9,720 nt of DNA from Bacteroidota bacterium. Its GTDB lineage: Bacteria; Bacteroidota; Bacteroidia; B-17B0; B-17BO. The translations under genes and the position numbers were made by a program. Positions 1 to 7,107 of this stretch are shown piece by piece. A model generated the notes under the pieces. It saw only the letters and a program-made list of their open reading frames with translations. It was not told the DNA's origin and made no database searches. Every line of letters begins with the position of its first letter. Position 1 is the stretch's first letter. The stretch lies in the NCBI GenBank assembly GCA_025356715.1, contig JANXRU010000258.1, positions 1-9,720 on the forward strand, in the 5' to 3' direction.

Positions 1-8
1 TTTTTTTT
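1..8 (+). other. Oligo-T run at the window edge
   Basis: The window opens with eight T residues followed by ATTTTAG. On the + strand this could be the U-tract of a terminator belonging to an upstream gene, or an AT-rich promoter flank for the GNAT gene that starts at 26. No stem is visible because the preceding sequence lies outside the window, so neither reading can be supported further. Confidence 0.15.
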
Positions 9-25
9 ATTTTAGATGATTATAA

Positions 26-538
26 ATGACAACAAGCGACATCATATTAGAAACTCCACGTTTATTATTAAGAAAAGCAATCATAAATGATGCGCCATTT
101 TTTTATGAGTTAAATTCTAATCCTTTGGTTGTTCAATATACTGGTGATGTAGCATTTAAAGATTTGGAAGCTGCTAAAAACATCGTGTTTTTTTTACAAA
201 AACAATATGAGGAAAATAGTTATGCACGATTAACAGTCATCGAAAAATCAACACAAACTTCAATTGGTTGGTGTGGCTTAAAATACCATCCTGATACTCA
301 AGAAACTGACATTGGCTATCGTTTTATGCAACAACATTGGGGCAAAGGCTATGCTACAGAGTCTGCACTAGCCTGTATAAATTATGGATTTGAAACCTTA
401 AATCTTACTCGAATAGTAGCTAATGCTATGAAAGAAAATATAGCATCAATAAACGTATTACAAAAACTTGGCATGATTTATTTTGGAGAAACATTCATCG
501 ATACTATTGAATCTGTGATTTACGAAATTAAAAAATAA
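26..538 (+). CDS. GNAT-family N-acetyltransferase (RimJ/RimL type)
   Basis: A complete 170-residue protein of the acetyltransferase_3 type, which transfers acetyl from acetyl-CoA to an amino group on a protein N-terminus or small molecule in the cytoplasm. The N-terminus carries the family's TPRLLLR strand (residues 10-16). The acetyl-CoA pyrophosphate loop is seen at W105-G-K-G-Y-A-T-E112, and the C-terminal N138..S141.N143 segment followed by LQKLGM (145-150) matches the usual RimJ/RimL end. The ATG at 26 is chosen because the only nearby upstream ATG (16) is in another frame. The length is normal for the family. It is followed after two bases by the membrane protein gene, so the two are probably cotranscribed. 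A run of eight Ts (188-195) lies in the coding sequence without disrupting it. The fold is clear; the substrate is unknown. Confidence 0.9.
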   Translation: MTTSDIILETPRLLLRKAIINDAPFFYELNSNPLVVQYTGDVAFKDLEAAKNIVFFLQKQYEENSYARLTVIEKSTQTSIGWCGLKYHPDTQETDIGYRFMQQHWGKGYATESALACINYGFETLNLTRIVANAMKENIASINVLQKLGMIYFGETFIDTIESVIYEIKK

Positions 539-540
539 TT

Positions 541-1668
541 ATGCGCATCCCTCAGAGATTACAACTTATTAAATACACCATTCTCATTGGCCTGCTAGTG
601 TCAGTTTTACTAAGCATTAATTTATGGGCAGGACAACGATGGTTCCCCAAAACATCCCTCTTAGTTAATTTCAGTGGTGTACCAGCACCCTATGATTATT
701 TTAACCTCATAACTCTTTTGACACTCATCTTTTTATCGCTTATATCCTACTCTAAAACGCCTATAGTTTTATTAATCATATTTTCAATTTATTTGTGTAT
801 TGATGATCAAAATAGATTGCAGCCTTGGTTTTTTAATTACATTCTAATTTTAATTGTATTTTTATTTTATAAGCAACGTGTTGATGAACCAAATAATTAT
901 ACAACCGTATTTATTTCAATTCAAGTTTTAGTTGCTTTAGTATATATTTATAGTGGTTTACAAAAAATCAATTCTCATTTTATAACAGATACTTTTACTT
1001 GGTTTATAAGTCCATTATCCGAAATTCTTAATCAAAGGCAAATGAGTATTATTTTACTGTTTGGAAAATTTGTTCCGTACGTGGAAATTGCCATAGGACT
1101 AGGATTATTAATTAAACCAACACGTTATATTATTTTGCCTGCCGTAATTTTAATGCACTTGTTTATATTAATAATGATTGGGCCTTTTGGCAATTCATAT
1201 AATTACGTGGTATGGCCGTGGAACCTAATTATGATTGTTCTTAATTTATTACTATTTGCTTATGTAAAGCAAGAACGTTTTTTTGATATTGCCATTTTAT
1301 TTAAAGGCTTATGCTTTTACATTGTAATTACATTGATGCTCGTATTTCCATTCTTTAGTTTTCAAAATAAATATGATTCGTATTTATCAAGTTCATTATA
1401 CTCGGGCAATACGCATAACTGTACATTAATATTATCAGATAATGCCTATAAAAAACTACCCTATTATTTGAAAAACTTTGTAAGTACTAATACAAATTAC
1501 AACATCTTAAACATAAAAAAATGGGCTATAACAGAACTTCATGCCCCTTGTGTGCCAGAATACCGTGTATTTAAAACAGTTCAAGAGTATGTTATTTATA
1601 TCACCAGAACTAACCCACAAGAAGTAAAAATGGAATTTACTGAAAGAGAGAAATTATTTGCTTTCTAA
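541..1668 (+). CDS. Polytopic membrane protein, HTTM / VKG-carboxylase-like
   Basis: A 375-residue inner-membrane protein. Hydrophobic segments are visible at roughly residues 12-30, 54-70, 73-88, 97-110, 120-140, 168-191, 196-214, 223-241 and 252-272. A soluble tail follows from about 275 to 375. The segment Y137-SGLQKIN (to 144), the H206 in a membrane helix and W225-PWN resemble the HTTM domain family, the membrane part of vitamin-K-dependent gamma-carboxylase relatives. Bacterial members mostly have no proven function. The tail contains two cysteines (C293, C337), which could form a disulfide if it faces the periplasm. The ATG lies two bases after the GNAT stop, which suggests translational coupling. 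The family call rests on overall pattern, so DoxX-like or another membrane family cannot be excluded. Confidence 0.7.
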   Translation: MRIPQRLQLIKYTILIGLLVSVLLSINLWAGQRWFPKTSLLVNFSGVPAPYDYFNLITLLTLIFLSLISYSKTPIVLLIIFSIYLCIDDQNRLQPWFFNYILILIVFLFYKQRVDEPNNYTTVFISIQVLVALVYIYSGLQKINSHFITDTFTWFISPLSEILNQRQMSIILLFGKFVPYVEIAIGLGLLIKPTRYIILPAVILMHLFILIMIGPFGNSYNYVVWPWNLIMIVLNLLLFAYVKQERFFDIAILFKGLCFYIVITLMLVFPFFSFQNKYDSYLSSSLYSGNTHNCTLILSDNAYKKLPYYLKNFVSTNTNYNILNIKKWAITELHAPCVPEYRVFKTVQEYVIYITRTNPQEVKMEFTEREKLFAF

Positions 1669-1689
1669 ATTATTGGCAATAATACCTTC

Positions 1690-1716
1690 AATGTAATATG
1701 ACTGCATAATTGCATT
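1690..1716. terminator. Imperfect hairpin between convergent genes, possible bidirectional terminator
   Basis: AATGTAAT (1690-1697) pairs with ATTGCATT (1709-1716) through eight base pairs including one G-U. An inner ATG/CAT stem (1698-1700 with 1705-1707) closes a four-base ACTG loop, with A1708 bulged. It sits in the 54-base gap between the stops of the membrane protein and the pyrophosphohydrolase, where a shared terminator would be expected. The stem is AT-rich and neither side has a proper T-tract (+ strand continues CAAAAATTATT), so termination efficiency is doubtful. Confidence 0.35.
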
Positions 1717-1722
1717 CAAAAA

Positions 1723-2124
1723 TTATTTATCTAAAATATCTTTAATATTTGGCCTGAAGTATAAATTACTTTTCAATATTTTACCATCTTCTCTAAAAAT
1801 AGGATTACCCTGTTCGTCCAATTTACTCATATTACTGCGCTGTATTTCATCAAATACTTCTTCAATTTTATGTTGTAAACCGTGTTTAAGCATCGTACCA
1901 AACAATATATATAATTGATCTCCTAAAGCATCTGCAATTTCTACTATATCGCCTTTTTGGCATGCATCCAAATACTCTTCGTTTTCTTCTTTAATTAAAT
2001 TATATCGTAACGTATAATCTCTTTCATTAATTAAAGTGATTTCGTCTGCATTTCCAATTTTGAAGGTTTCATGAAAATGGTGCACCAACATAATTTTACT
2101 TAATAAAGCTTTATTATTTTCCAT
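1723..2124 (-). CDS. MazG-like all-alpha NTP pyrophosphohydrolase (HisE/DR2231-type)
   Basis: A small cytoplasmic protein of 133 residues from the chosen start. The all-alpha NTP-PPase signature is present: E46-E47-x-x-E50, then twelve residues on E62-x-x-D65, with D69 following. These acidic residues would coordinate Mg2+ for hydrolysis of a (d)NTP to NMP and pyrophosphate. The C-terminal part (RSNMSKL, GNPIFREDGK, then a YFRPNI end) closely resembles the DR2231 / phosphoribosyl-ATP-pyrophosphohydrolase-like group, in which DR2231 acts on dUTP. An in-frame ATG at 2157 would add eleven residues but lies 44 bases inside the OmpH gene. The ATG at 2124 is preferred: it is preceded by AAGGGAAA and leaves only an 11-base overlap. 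The role is likely nucleotide-pool cleaning; the exact substrate cannot be read from sequence. Confidence 0.85.
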   Translation of the reverse strand: MENNKALLSKIMLVHHFHETFKIGNADEITLINERDYTLRYNLIKEENEEYLDACQKGDIVEIADALGDQLYILFGTMLKHGLQHKIEEVFDEIQRSNMSKLDEQGNPIFREDGKILKSNLYFRPNIKDILDK

Positions 2125-2755
2125 TTTCCCTTGCTTTTTTAGCGCTATACTCTGCATTTAACCCTTGCAATACTTGAGGCGTAATATCTAACTTTGGGTT
2201 AGTTAATAGGATGGTTGGCATCATATCTGAATATGATAAAACATAATCAAACTTACCATTATTAAATATCTTTAAAAATGCTTTTACATTTCTATTTAAC
2301 TCCATATTTTTTTCTTCTAATTCTACTCCTAAATTTTGCATTTGCAATTCTTTATTTGACAAATCTTGTTGCTGACGCTTTAAACTTTCTTCGATTTTCA
2401 TTAATTCAGCTTGAGGCGCAATGCCAGCTTGTGCCGATTGCTGAAACGCTTCGTACTCTTGTTGAAACTTAGCCGTCATACCTTGTAATTGAGCTTCTAA
2501 ATTCGCTTTTTTCGCACGAATAACCTTTGTAAAATCAGCTATATAAGCATAATGTTCATTAATACTATCCGTATTGATAAAGGCTATTTTTGAATCAGCT
2601 AAGGTAGAATTACTTGTAATGATAGGTTTAACAGACAAATCCGATGAATCTGAATTTTCTTGAGTTCCAGATGATTTTAAAGAGTGTACCTGCCAAAATA
2701 AAATAGCTATGGCAATTGCTAAAATTCCGTTTAAAATAAGAGAAAGGTTTTTCAT
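2114..2755 (-). CDS. OmpH/Skp-family protein with N-terminal membrane anchor
   Basis: A 213-residue protein. Residues 5-23 form a hydrophobic segment after MKN. There is no lipobox Cys and no clear signal-peptidase site, so it is probably an inner-membrane anchor rather than a cleaved signal. A Ser/Thr-rich linker (about 28-55) leads to the Skp-like domain. That domain opens with KIAFINTDSI (56-65), which is the typical first strand, continues into a long Gln/Glu/Lys-rich coiled coil (about 75-160), and returns to a hydrophobic strand at FDYVLSYSD (169-177). Skp/OmpH chaperones hold unfolded outer-membrane proteins in the periplasm. Bacteroidota carry several paralogues, and this one differs from classical Skp by its apparent anchor. 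Its 3' end overlaps the pyrophosphohydrolase gene by 11 bases, and a 77-base gap separates it from the glycan operon. Confidence 0.85.
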   Translation of the reverse strand: MKNLSLILNGILAIAIAILFWQVHSLKSSGTQENSDSSDLSVKPIITSNSTLADSKIAFINTDSINEHYAYIADFTKVIRAKKANLEAQLQGMTAKFQQEYEAFQQSAQAGIAPQAELMKIEESLKRQQQDLSNKELQMQNLGVELEEKNMELNRNVKAFLKIFNNGKFDYVLSYSDMMPTILLTNPKLDITPQVLQGLNAEYSAKKARENGK

Positions 2756-2779
2756 TTTATTATTACAAATTATGAATGG

Positions 2780-2787
2780 TAAATATA
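2780..2787 (-). promoter_or_regulatory. Possible -7 element of a Bacteroidota promoter for the OmpH gene
   Basis: On the minus strand the 77-base gap upstream of the OmpH start contains TATATTTA, which fits seven of eight positions of the Bacteroidota -7 consensus TAnnTTTG. It would place transcription start about 18-20 bases before the ATG at 2755. No clear TTG-type -33 box lies at the expected distance. In DNA this AT-rich such matches are common by chance, so the call is weak. Confidence 0.2.
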
Positions 2788-2832
2788 CAATTTATTGCTG
2801 TTTTTATCCCCAGATTATTATAAGTTAGCTAT

Positions 2833-3423
2833 TTATTTTACAATTTTTAAGAGCGTATTGCAAATAATTTTAATATCAGTTATAAAACTCTGTTCATCAA
2901 TATATTTAAGATTTAAAGCTAATTTTTGAGGCATAATTGTTTGGATATACGTTTCTTCTGGATTTAGAGATTGTGCCAAAAGTTCATTTTCATTAATAAA
3001 TTCCAGTGAAGCTAAATCTGTAATTCCAGGCTTTACATATAACACTTTTAGCTGCTCAGCGTTATATAACTCTACGTATTTTAAAACTTCTGGACGAGGC
3101 CCTACTAAACTCATAGAACCAACTAAAACATTAAATAATTGAGGTAGTTCATCAATTTTATACTTACGCAAAAAGTAACCAATAGCGGTTACTCGTGGGT
3201 CTCTGCCTCCAACTGTTAATAATCCTTTTTTATCAGCATTCATATACATCGTTCTAAACTTAATTAATCTGAATTTTTCAGAATTTTTACCTACACGTAT
3301 TTGAAAATAAAACACTGGAAAACCACTATTCACAATTACTAATATAGATATTATAGTAAAAAATGGAATTAATACAATAATGCCAGTAAGAGAACAAACT
3401 ATATCAAAAAGTCGTTTTAACAA
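2833..3423 (-). CDS. Undecaprenyl-phosphate phosphoglycosyl transferase (PglC/WcaJ catalytic type)
   Basis: A 196-residue monotopic membrane enzyme that transfers a phospho-sugar from a UDP-sugar to undecaprenyl phosphate, the first membrane step in building a surface-glycan repeat. One hydrophobic segment (about 8-31) is the re-entrant membrane helix. The catalytic domain shows Q41-x-R-V-G, K55-FRTM, the catalytic Asp-Glu dyad D91-E92 in KIDELPQL, and GSMSLVGPRPE (102-112). The size matches the short PglC class, with no WbaP-type extra membrane domain. The only usable start is TTG at 3423: an in-frame TAA lies three codons upstream (3430-3432) and the next Met is about residue 60. It overlaps the aminotransferase stop by 7 bases and is the last gene of the glycan operon. 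The sugar is not known, though the adjacent aminotransferase suggests a 4-amino sugar. Confidence 0.92.
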   Translation of the reverse strand: MLKRLFDIVCSLTGIIVLIPFFTIISILVIVNSGFPVFYFQIRVGKNSEKFRLIKFRTMYMNADKKGLLTVGGRDPRVTAIGYFLRKYKIDELPQLFNVLVGSMSLVGPRPEVLKYVELYNAEQLKVLYVKPGITDLASLEFINENELLAQSLNPEETYIQTIMPQKLALNLKYIDEQSFITDIKIICNTLLKIVK

Positions 3424-4625
3424 AGTACTTTATTTACAGATTTAATAACGGAATTAATAACTATTTGGACCTGATCATCAGTTAAATCATAATAAATAGG
3501 CAGGGAAATTTCTCTACTAAAATTATGGTAAGTAATAGGGTAATGTTTCATATCATATCCTAAATTTTTATAATACGTTGTACTAGGAACAGGCATGAAA
3601 TGGACGTTAACAGACACATCACAATCAAAAATTTCTTTCATGATAGCATCACGTTGTAGTTCTGATATACCATTAATTCTGAGTGGATATAAATGATAGC
3701 AACCATTTTTAGTTGGGGTAACATGTAAAGGAATTTGAAAGTGGCTGTTTGAAGAAAACGCAGAATTATATGCATCAAAAATGCGTTTACGCTTAACCTG
3801 TGTGTCGTTATCATATCGTTCTATTTCAATAAGTCCTATAGCTGCAGATAAATCGGTCATATTACATTTATATCCAGCCTCTATGATATCGTATTTCCAA
3901 TTGCCTTTTTGAGTTTTAGCTAAAGCATCTTTATTTTGACCATGCAATGTTAACATGCATAAATAATTATAAACCTCTAAATTATCAAAAGGTGATGGCA
4001 AATTAAGTGCTATAGCGCCACCTTCAGCAGTTGTTAAATTTTTAACTGCATGAAATGAAAAAACAGAAACATCTGTTAATGCTCCGCATTTTTTGCCTTT
4101 ATAAACTGCTCCAAAAGAGTGAGCCGAATCAGACAATACAAGTATTCTATTAAGTAGTTGTTGATTTTTAGAATTAGGTTTAAATATAGATTGATACTTA
4201 ATTACTAGCTCATTAATTTCATCGTAATCACAAGGGAAACCTGCAAAGTCAACAGGCATAATAACTTTAGTTTTATCAGTAATCGCTTTTTCAATATTAA
4301 CTAACGAAATATTAAAATCATCCGCATTTACATCTACAAAAACTGGTATAGCACCACAATGGATAATTACATTTGCCGTAGCAGAATAAGTATATGCGGG
4401 CAAAATCACTTCATCTCCTGCCCCCACTCCATACCAACGTAACATGATTTCTAAACCAGCCGTAGCAGAATTTAAGCAAAGTGTATTTTTATTTCCACAA
4501 TAAACTGTAATTCGTTTTTCAAATTCTTTGGTGCGAGGACCTGTTGTTATCCATCCAGATTTAAGTGCAGCAGTTACTTCTGCTATTATTTTATCATCAA
4601 TATGTGGTGGAGAAAATGGAATCAT
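3417..4625 (-). CDS. DegT/DnrJ/EryC1/StrS-family PLP-dependent sugar aminotransferase
   Basis: A 402-residue cytoplasmic aminotransferase that converts a keto group on a nucleotide sugar to an amine, with PLP and an amino donor, usually glutamate. The family start is visible as SGWITTGP (23-30). Other features are NSATAGLE (52-59), the LPAYTYSATAN strand (75-85), D166-S-A-H for the PLP pyridine ring, and the PLP-binding lysine K195 in HAVKNLTTAEGG (192-203). N255-MTDLSAAIGL matches the conserved helix of the family. There are about 20 additional residues (roughly 142-162) between DFAGFPCDYDEI and the PLP Asp strand compared with typical members. The neighbouring phosphoglycosyl transferase suggests that its product, or a derivative, is the priming sugar, as PglE/PglC act in diNAcBac pathways. 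No matching dehydratase or acetyltransferase is in the window, so the exact product is unknown. Confidence 0.92.
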   Translation of the reverse strand: MIPFSPPHIDDKIIAEVTAALKSGWITTGPRTKEFEKRITVYCGNKNTLCLNSATAGLEIMLRWYGVGAGDEVILPAYTYSATANVIIHCGAIPVFVDVNADDFNISLVNIEKAITDKTKVIMPVDFAGFPCDYDEINELVIKYQSIFKPNSKNQQLLNRILVLSDSAHSFGAVYKGKKCGALTDVSVFSFHAVKNLTTAEGGAIALNLPSPFDNLEVYNYLCMLTLHGQNKDALAKTQKGNWKYDIIEAGYKCNMTDLSAAIGLIEIERYDNDTQVKRKRIFDAYNSAFSSNSHFQIPLHVTPTKNGCYHLYPLRINGISELQRDAIMKEIFDCDVSVNVHFMPVPSTTYYKNLGYDMKHYPITYHNFSREISLPIYYDLTDDQVQIVINSVIKSVNKVLC

Positions 4626-4655
4626 CTATATAGTTATATAATTATGAATGATAAG

Positions 4656-5891
4656 TTATGAGTGTTTAGCTAACTGTTTTGATAAATCGTATTGAGTTAA
4701 AATACAAATAAAAAATGTAAAAAAAATAAATCCGGCTTGAGCCTGAAGCATTGATTCAACCATAAAATTAAAGATTAAAATAATACTAAATAGAACTAAT
4801 AAATAATTCTTTTTAGCAAATCCATAAAAAACAGTACCAACAGTTAATAGCAATAATAAGATAAAACCTAAAATACCTGTTCCAATAAACGTTTGTAAAT
4901 ATTGATTATGGGCATTTAGTTTTTTATTTATAGCTCCAGTCAGTCCTTTATTTTGATAGGCTTGAAATAACACATCATTCGCATCTCCAGCAGTAGTGCC
5001 AATAAAAAAATGTGTTTTTATGATTTCAACAGCTTCTTTCCATATCAAAATTCTAACCGCTGTACTTTCTGCATTATTTAAATCAATTGATTGAGAAGAA
5101 GTCGAAACTTCAAAAGCAATTTTCAACCTCACGAATGGGGTTGGAAAAAATTTATAGGACAAGCTAAAGACTACTAATACAGATAATAGTAGTGCAATAA
5201 TCATTTTAGTATTTCTCTTTTGAAATAATATGATGAAAAGAGTAATCGGCAAGACAATTACACTAACTATTAAGCCCATTTTAGAAGAAGCTAAAAAAAT
5301 ACAACTTAAAAATACAATTGAAATTAATCCAATTTTTAAATTCAAATTTTTAAGATGTTGTAACCATTTATTATAATATAACACAACTATCAATTGAGCA
5401 AAAATTAAATACATTGCAAAGTAACTAGGATGCAAAAAATAGGTGAAATCAGAATAAAAAAAAGAATTCGTATGTTCAAAATACCCCCTGTAAAATGCCC
5501 TAAAAAGACAAACTAACGACACAATAAAACAACCGGAAACAAATGAAATAAATATTTTTTTAATATCTAAACTTTTAAATTGATGCGAAAAAATTAATAA
5601 TGGAAAAAACAAAAAGGGTAATTTAATTTCGATACTTGATAATGCTTCTTCTTTATTATTAGAAAAAAAACAACCAAAGGCATGTATTACAAAAAATAAA
5701 TAAAAAATGTAAGATAATTTATTTTGAGCTACCCGCTTAAACCCTAATTTTAGATCTCCGAAAAGCATAAAACAAATAAACCAAAGCGCTATAAAAATCC
5801 CATAATTAATACCAAATGGTAATAAAAATGCAATTAGCAAGGGAAAAATAAAAAAATAATTAGAATATAAATGTTTAAATTTTTGAAACAT
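4656..5891 (-). CDS. O-antigen polymerase/ligase-family membrane protein (Wzy/WaaL type)
   Basis: A 411-residue protein with about ten to twelve hydrophobic segments, a typical Wzy/WaaL-superfamily layout. HPSYFAMYL (154-162) and S202-SKMGL, a family-like short motif after a helix, precede a large loop around 247-335. In that loop R280..IWKEA and IGTTAGDANDV lead to NAHNQYLQ (326-333). The His-Asn pair near the end of this loop is the usual hallmark of O-antigen ligases and polymerases. E379 and QAQAGFIFFTFF at the C-terminus also fit. The protein would polymerise lipid-linked repeats or ligate glycan to an acceptor on the periplasmic face. Polymerase and ligase cannot be told apart by sequence alone. 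The gene overlaps the glycosyltransferase by 17 bases and precedes the aminotransferase by 30. Confidence 0.85.
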   Translation of the reverse strand: MFQKFKHLYSNYFFIFPLLIAFLLPFGINYGIFIALWFICFMLFGDLKLGFKRVAQNKLSYIFYLFFVIHAFGCFFSNNKEEALSSIEIKLPFLFFPLLIFSHQFKSLDIKKIFISFVSGCFIVSLVCLFRAFYRGYFEHTNSFFYSDFTYFLHPSYFAMYLIFAQLIVVLYYNKWLQHLKNLNLKIGLISIVFLSCIFLASSKMGLIVSVIVLPITLFIILFQKRNTKMIIALLLSVLVVFSLSYKFFPTPFVRLKIAFEVSTSSQSIDLNNAESTAVRILIWKEAVEIIKTHFFIGTTAGDANDVLFQAYQNKGLTGAINKKLNAHNQYLQTFIGTGILGFILLLLLTVGTVFYGFAKKNYLLVLFSIILIFNFMVESMLQAQAGFIFFTFFICILTQYDLSKQLAKHS

Positions 5892-7107
5892 GATTTACTA
5901 ATGTAGTATAAAAATTTTTGGAAATAGTGTTTCTATTAAAATTTAAATCAACATATTTTCTACCAATAACACCTAATTCCGTTCTTAATTCTTTAGAATT
6001 TGAAAGTTGTAAAATACATTTAACTAAATCTTCTCTATTTTCAGGTTCAGAATAAAGAGCACATTTGCCTTGATTGACAAATAACTCACGAGCTTCTCCA
6101 TCAACTGCCAAAATAATTGGTTTTTCCATTGCTAAAATTTCGAATATTTTAGATGGAATAGCTCCTAAAAACAACGGGAGTTTACGCAAAGGAATTATGG
6201 ACACATCACAGGCTTTTACAATGGCAGGCATTTTTGATTTTGGTACGGCATCAAAAAAGCAGACATTCTTCAATTTTTTTTGTAATACTAAAGCTTGAAG
6301 CTTATCCTTTTCAGGGCCACTACCAACTAAGAGGAATTTGAGATTGGAGTTAGATTTCACAACATCTGCTGCTTCAATAATTAACTCTAATCCTTGCGCT
6401 AATCCAATAATTCCCGCATATAAATACAAAATATCAGACGGAATAAAACCATTTTCTTCTCTCCAATCATTAACAACAAGGCTAGGATTATAATACGTAG
6501 TATCAACTCCATTAGGAAGCCAATACGTATTTACTGAAGGAAATCGATTATTTATATTTTTACAAATACCTTGCGTTTGACAAGTTACTAATATAGAATT
6601 TCGATATAATTTAGCTTCTAAGTTATATGCTAATTTAAGCATCCATTTATTAGTAACGACTCCTAGTTTTTCTGCACTTTCAGGCCATAAATCGGACACG
6701 TTAAAAATAAGTTTAGCCTTTTTCTTACGTTTTAAATAGAGAGCTGAATAGCCTAAAAATAATGGGGGAGATTCGCACATAATGACATCTATATCTCCAA
6801 TTTTTTTAATTCCAACTCGAGCAGAAGAATATACAAATGAAAAATAATTTAGCAAACGTTGAATGATGGATTTGTTTTTAGGTAAATAGATGGATGACCG
6901 ATGAACCGGTATTCCTTCTATCTCTTCATACATATAATCTTTACCTGTATATCCATGATAAATTTTCATTTGAGGATAATTAGGCATCGCAGTCAATACA
7001 GAAACATCAACTCCAATATTCTTTAAACGAACAGCTATCTCAAATAATCTATTTTGAGGCGCTCCCACTTCTGGAGGAAAATATTGAGTTAATATTAAAA
7101 GCTTCAT
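5875..7107 (-). CDS. GT4-family glycosyltransferase, WbuB-like
   Basis: A 410-residue GT-B glycosyltransferase. The N-terminal acceptor domain begins LILTQYFPPEVGAPQNR (4-20), with the glycine loop near G15, then LTAMPNYP (38-45), and continues through FNVSDLWPES (135-144). These features are typical of the WbuB subgroup, whose namesake is a fucosamine transferase. The C-terminal donor domain begins near LPNGVD (197-202), with AGIIGLAQGL (231-240), GSGPEKD (263-269), PSKIFEILA (318-326) and the acidic EARELF segment (338-343) that contacts the nucleotide sugar. It would add a sugar, probably an N-acetylated deoxyhexosamine, to the lipid-linked intermediate at the inner face of the membrane. 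Its ATG shares one base with the stop of the preceding deacetylase-like gene (TAATG), which implies translational coupling. Donor and acceptor are not determinable here. Confidence 0.92.
   Translation of the reverse strand: MKLLILTQYFPPEVGAPQNRLFEIAVRLKNIGVDVSVLTAMPNYPQMKIYHGYTGKDYMYEEIEGIPVHRSSIYLPKNKSIIQRLLNYFSFVYSSARVGIKKIGDIDVIMCESPPLFLGYSALYLKRKKKAKLIFNVSDLWPESAEKLGVVTNKWMLKLAYNLEAKLYRNSILVTCQTQGICKNINNRFPSVNTYWLPNGVDTTYYNPSLVVNDWREENGFIPSDILYLYAGIIGLAQGLELIIEAADVVKSNSNLKFLLVGSGPEKDKLQALVLQKKLKNVCFFDAVPKSKMPAIVKACDVSIIPLRKLPLFLGAIPSKIFEILAMEKPIILAVDGEARELFVNQGKCALYSEPENREDLVKCILQLSNSKELRTELGVIGRKYVDLNFNRNTISKNFYTTLVNHVSKI

Noticed and set aside
188..195. Run of eight Ts in the GNAT gene as a phase-variable tract
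   Set aside because: Homopolymers of this length are common in such AT-rich DNA, the frame is intact, and nothing suggests switching.
2125..2157. Longer N-terminus for the pyrophosphohydrolase (ATG at 2157)
   Set aside because: It would overlap the OmpH gene by 44 bases and add eleven residues not typical of the family; the ATG at 2124 has a purine-rich upstream stretch and gives normal length.
2278..2472. 64-residue open frame on the + strand
   Set aside because: It lies entirely antisense to the coiled-coil region of the OmpH-like gene, and its product is only a low-complexity hydrophobic shadow of that repeat-rich sequence.
2756..2832. Terminator for the glycan operon in the gap before the OmpH gene
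   Set aside because: I see no convincing stem followed by a T-run on the minus strand; read-through into the OmpH gene is possible.
6074..6298. 74-residue open frame on the + strand
   Set aside because: It is antisense to the conserved donor domain of the GT4 glycosyltransferase and shows no domain features or start context of its own.
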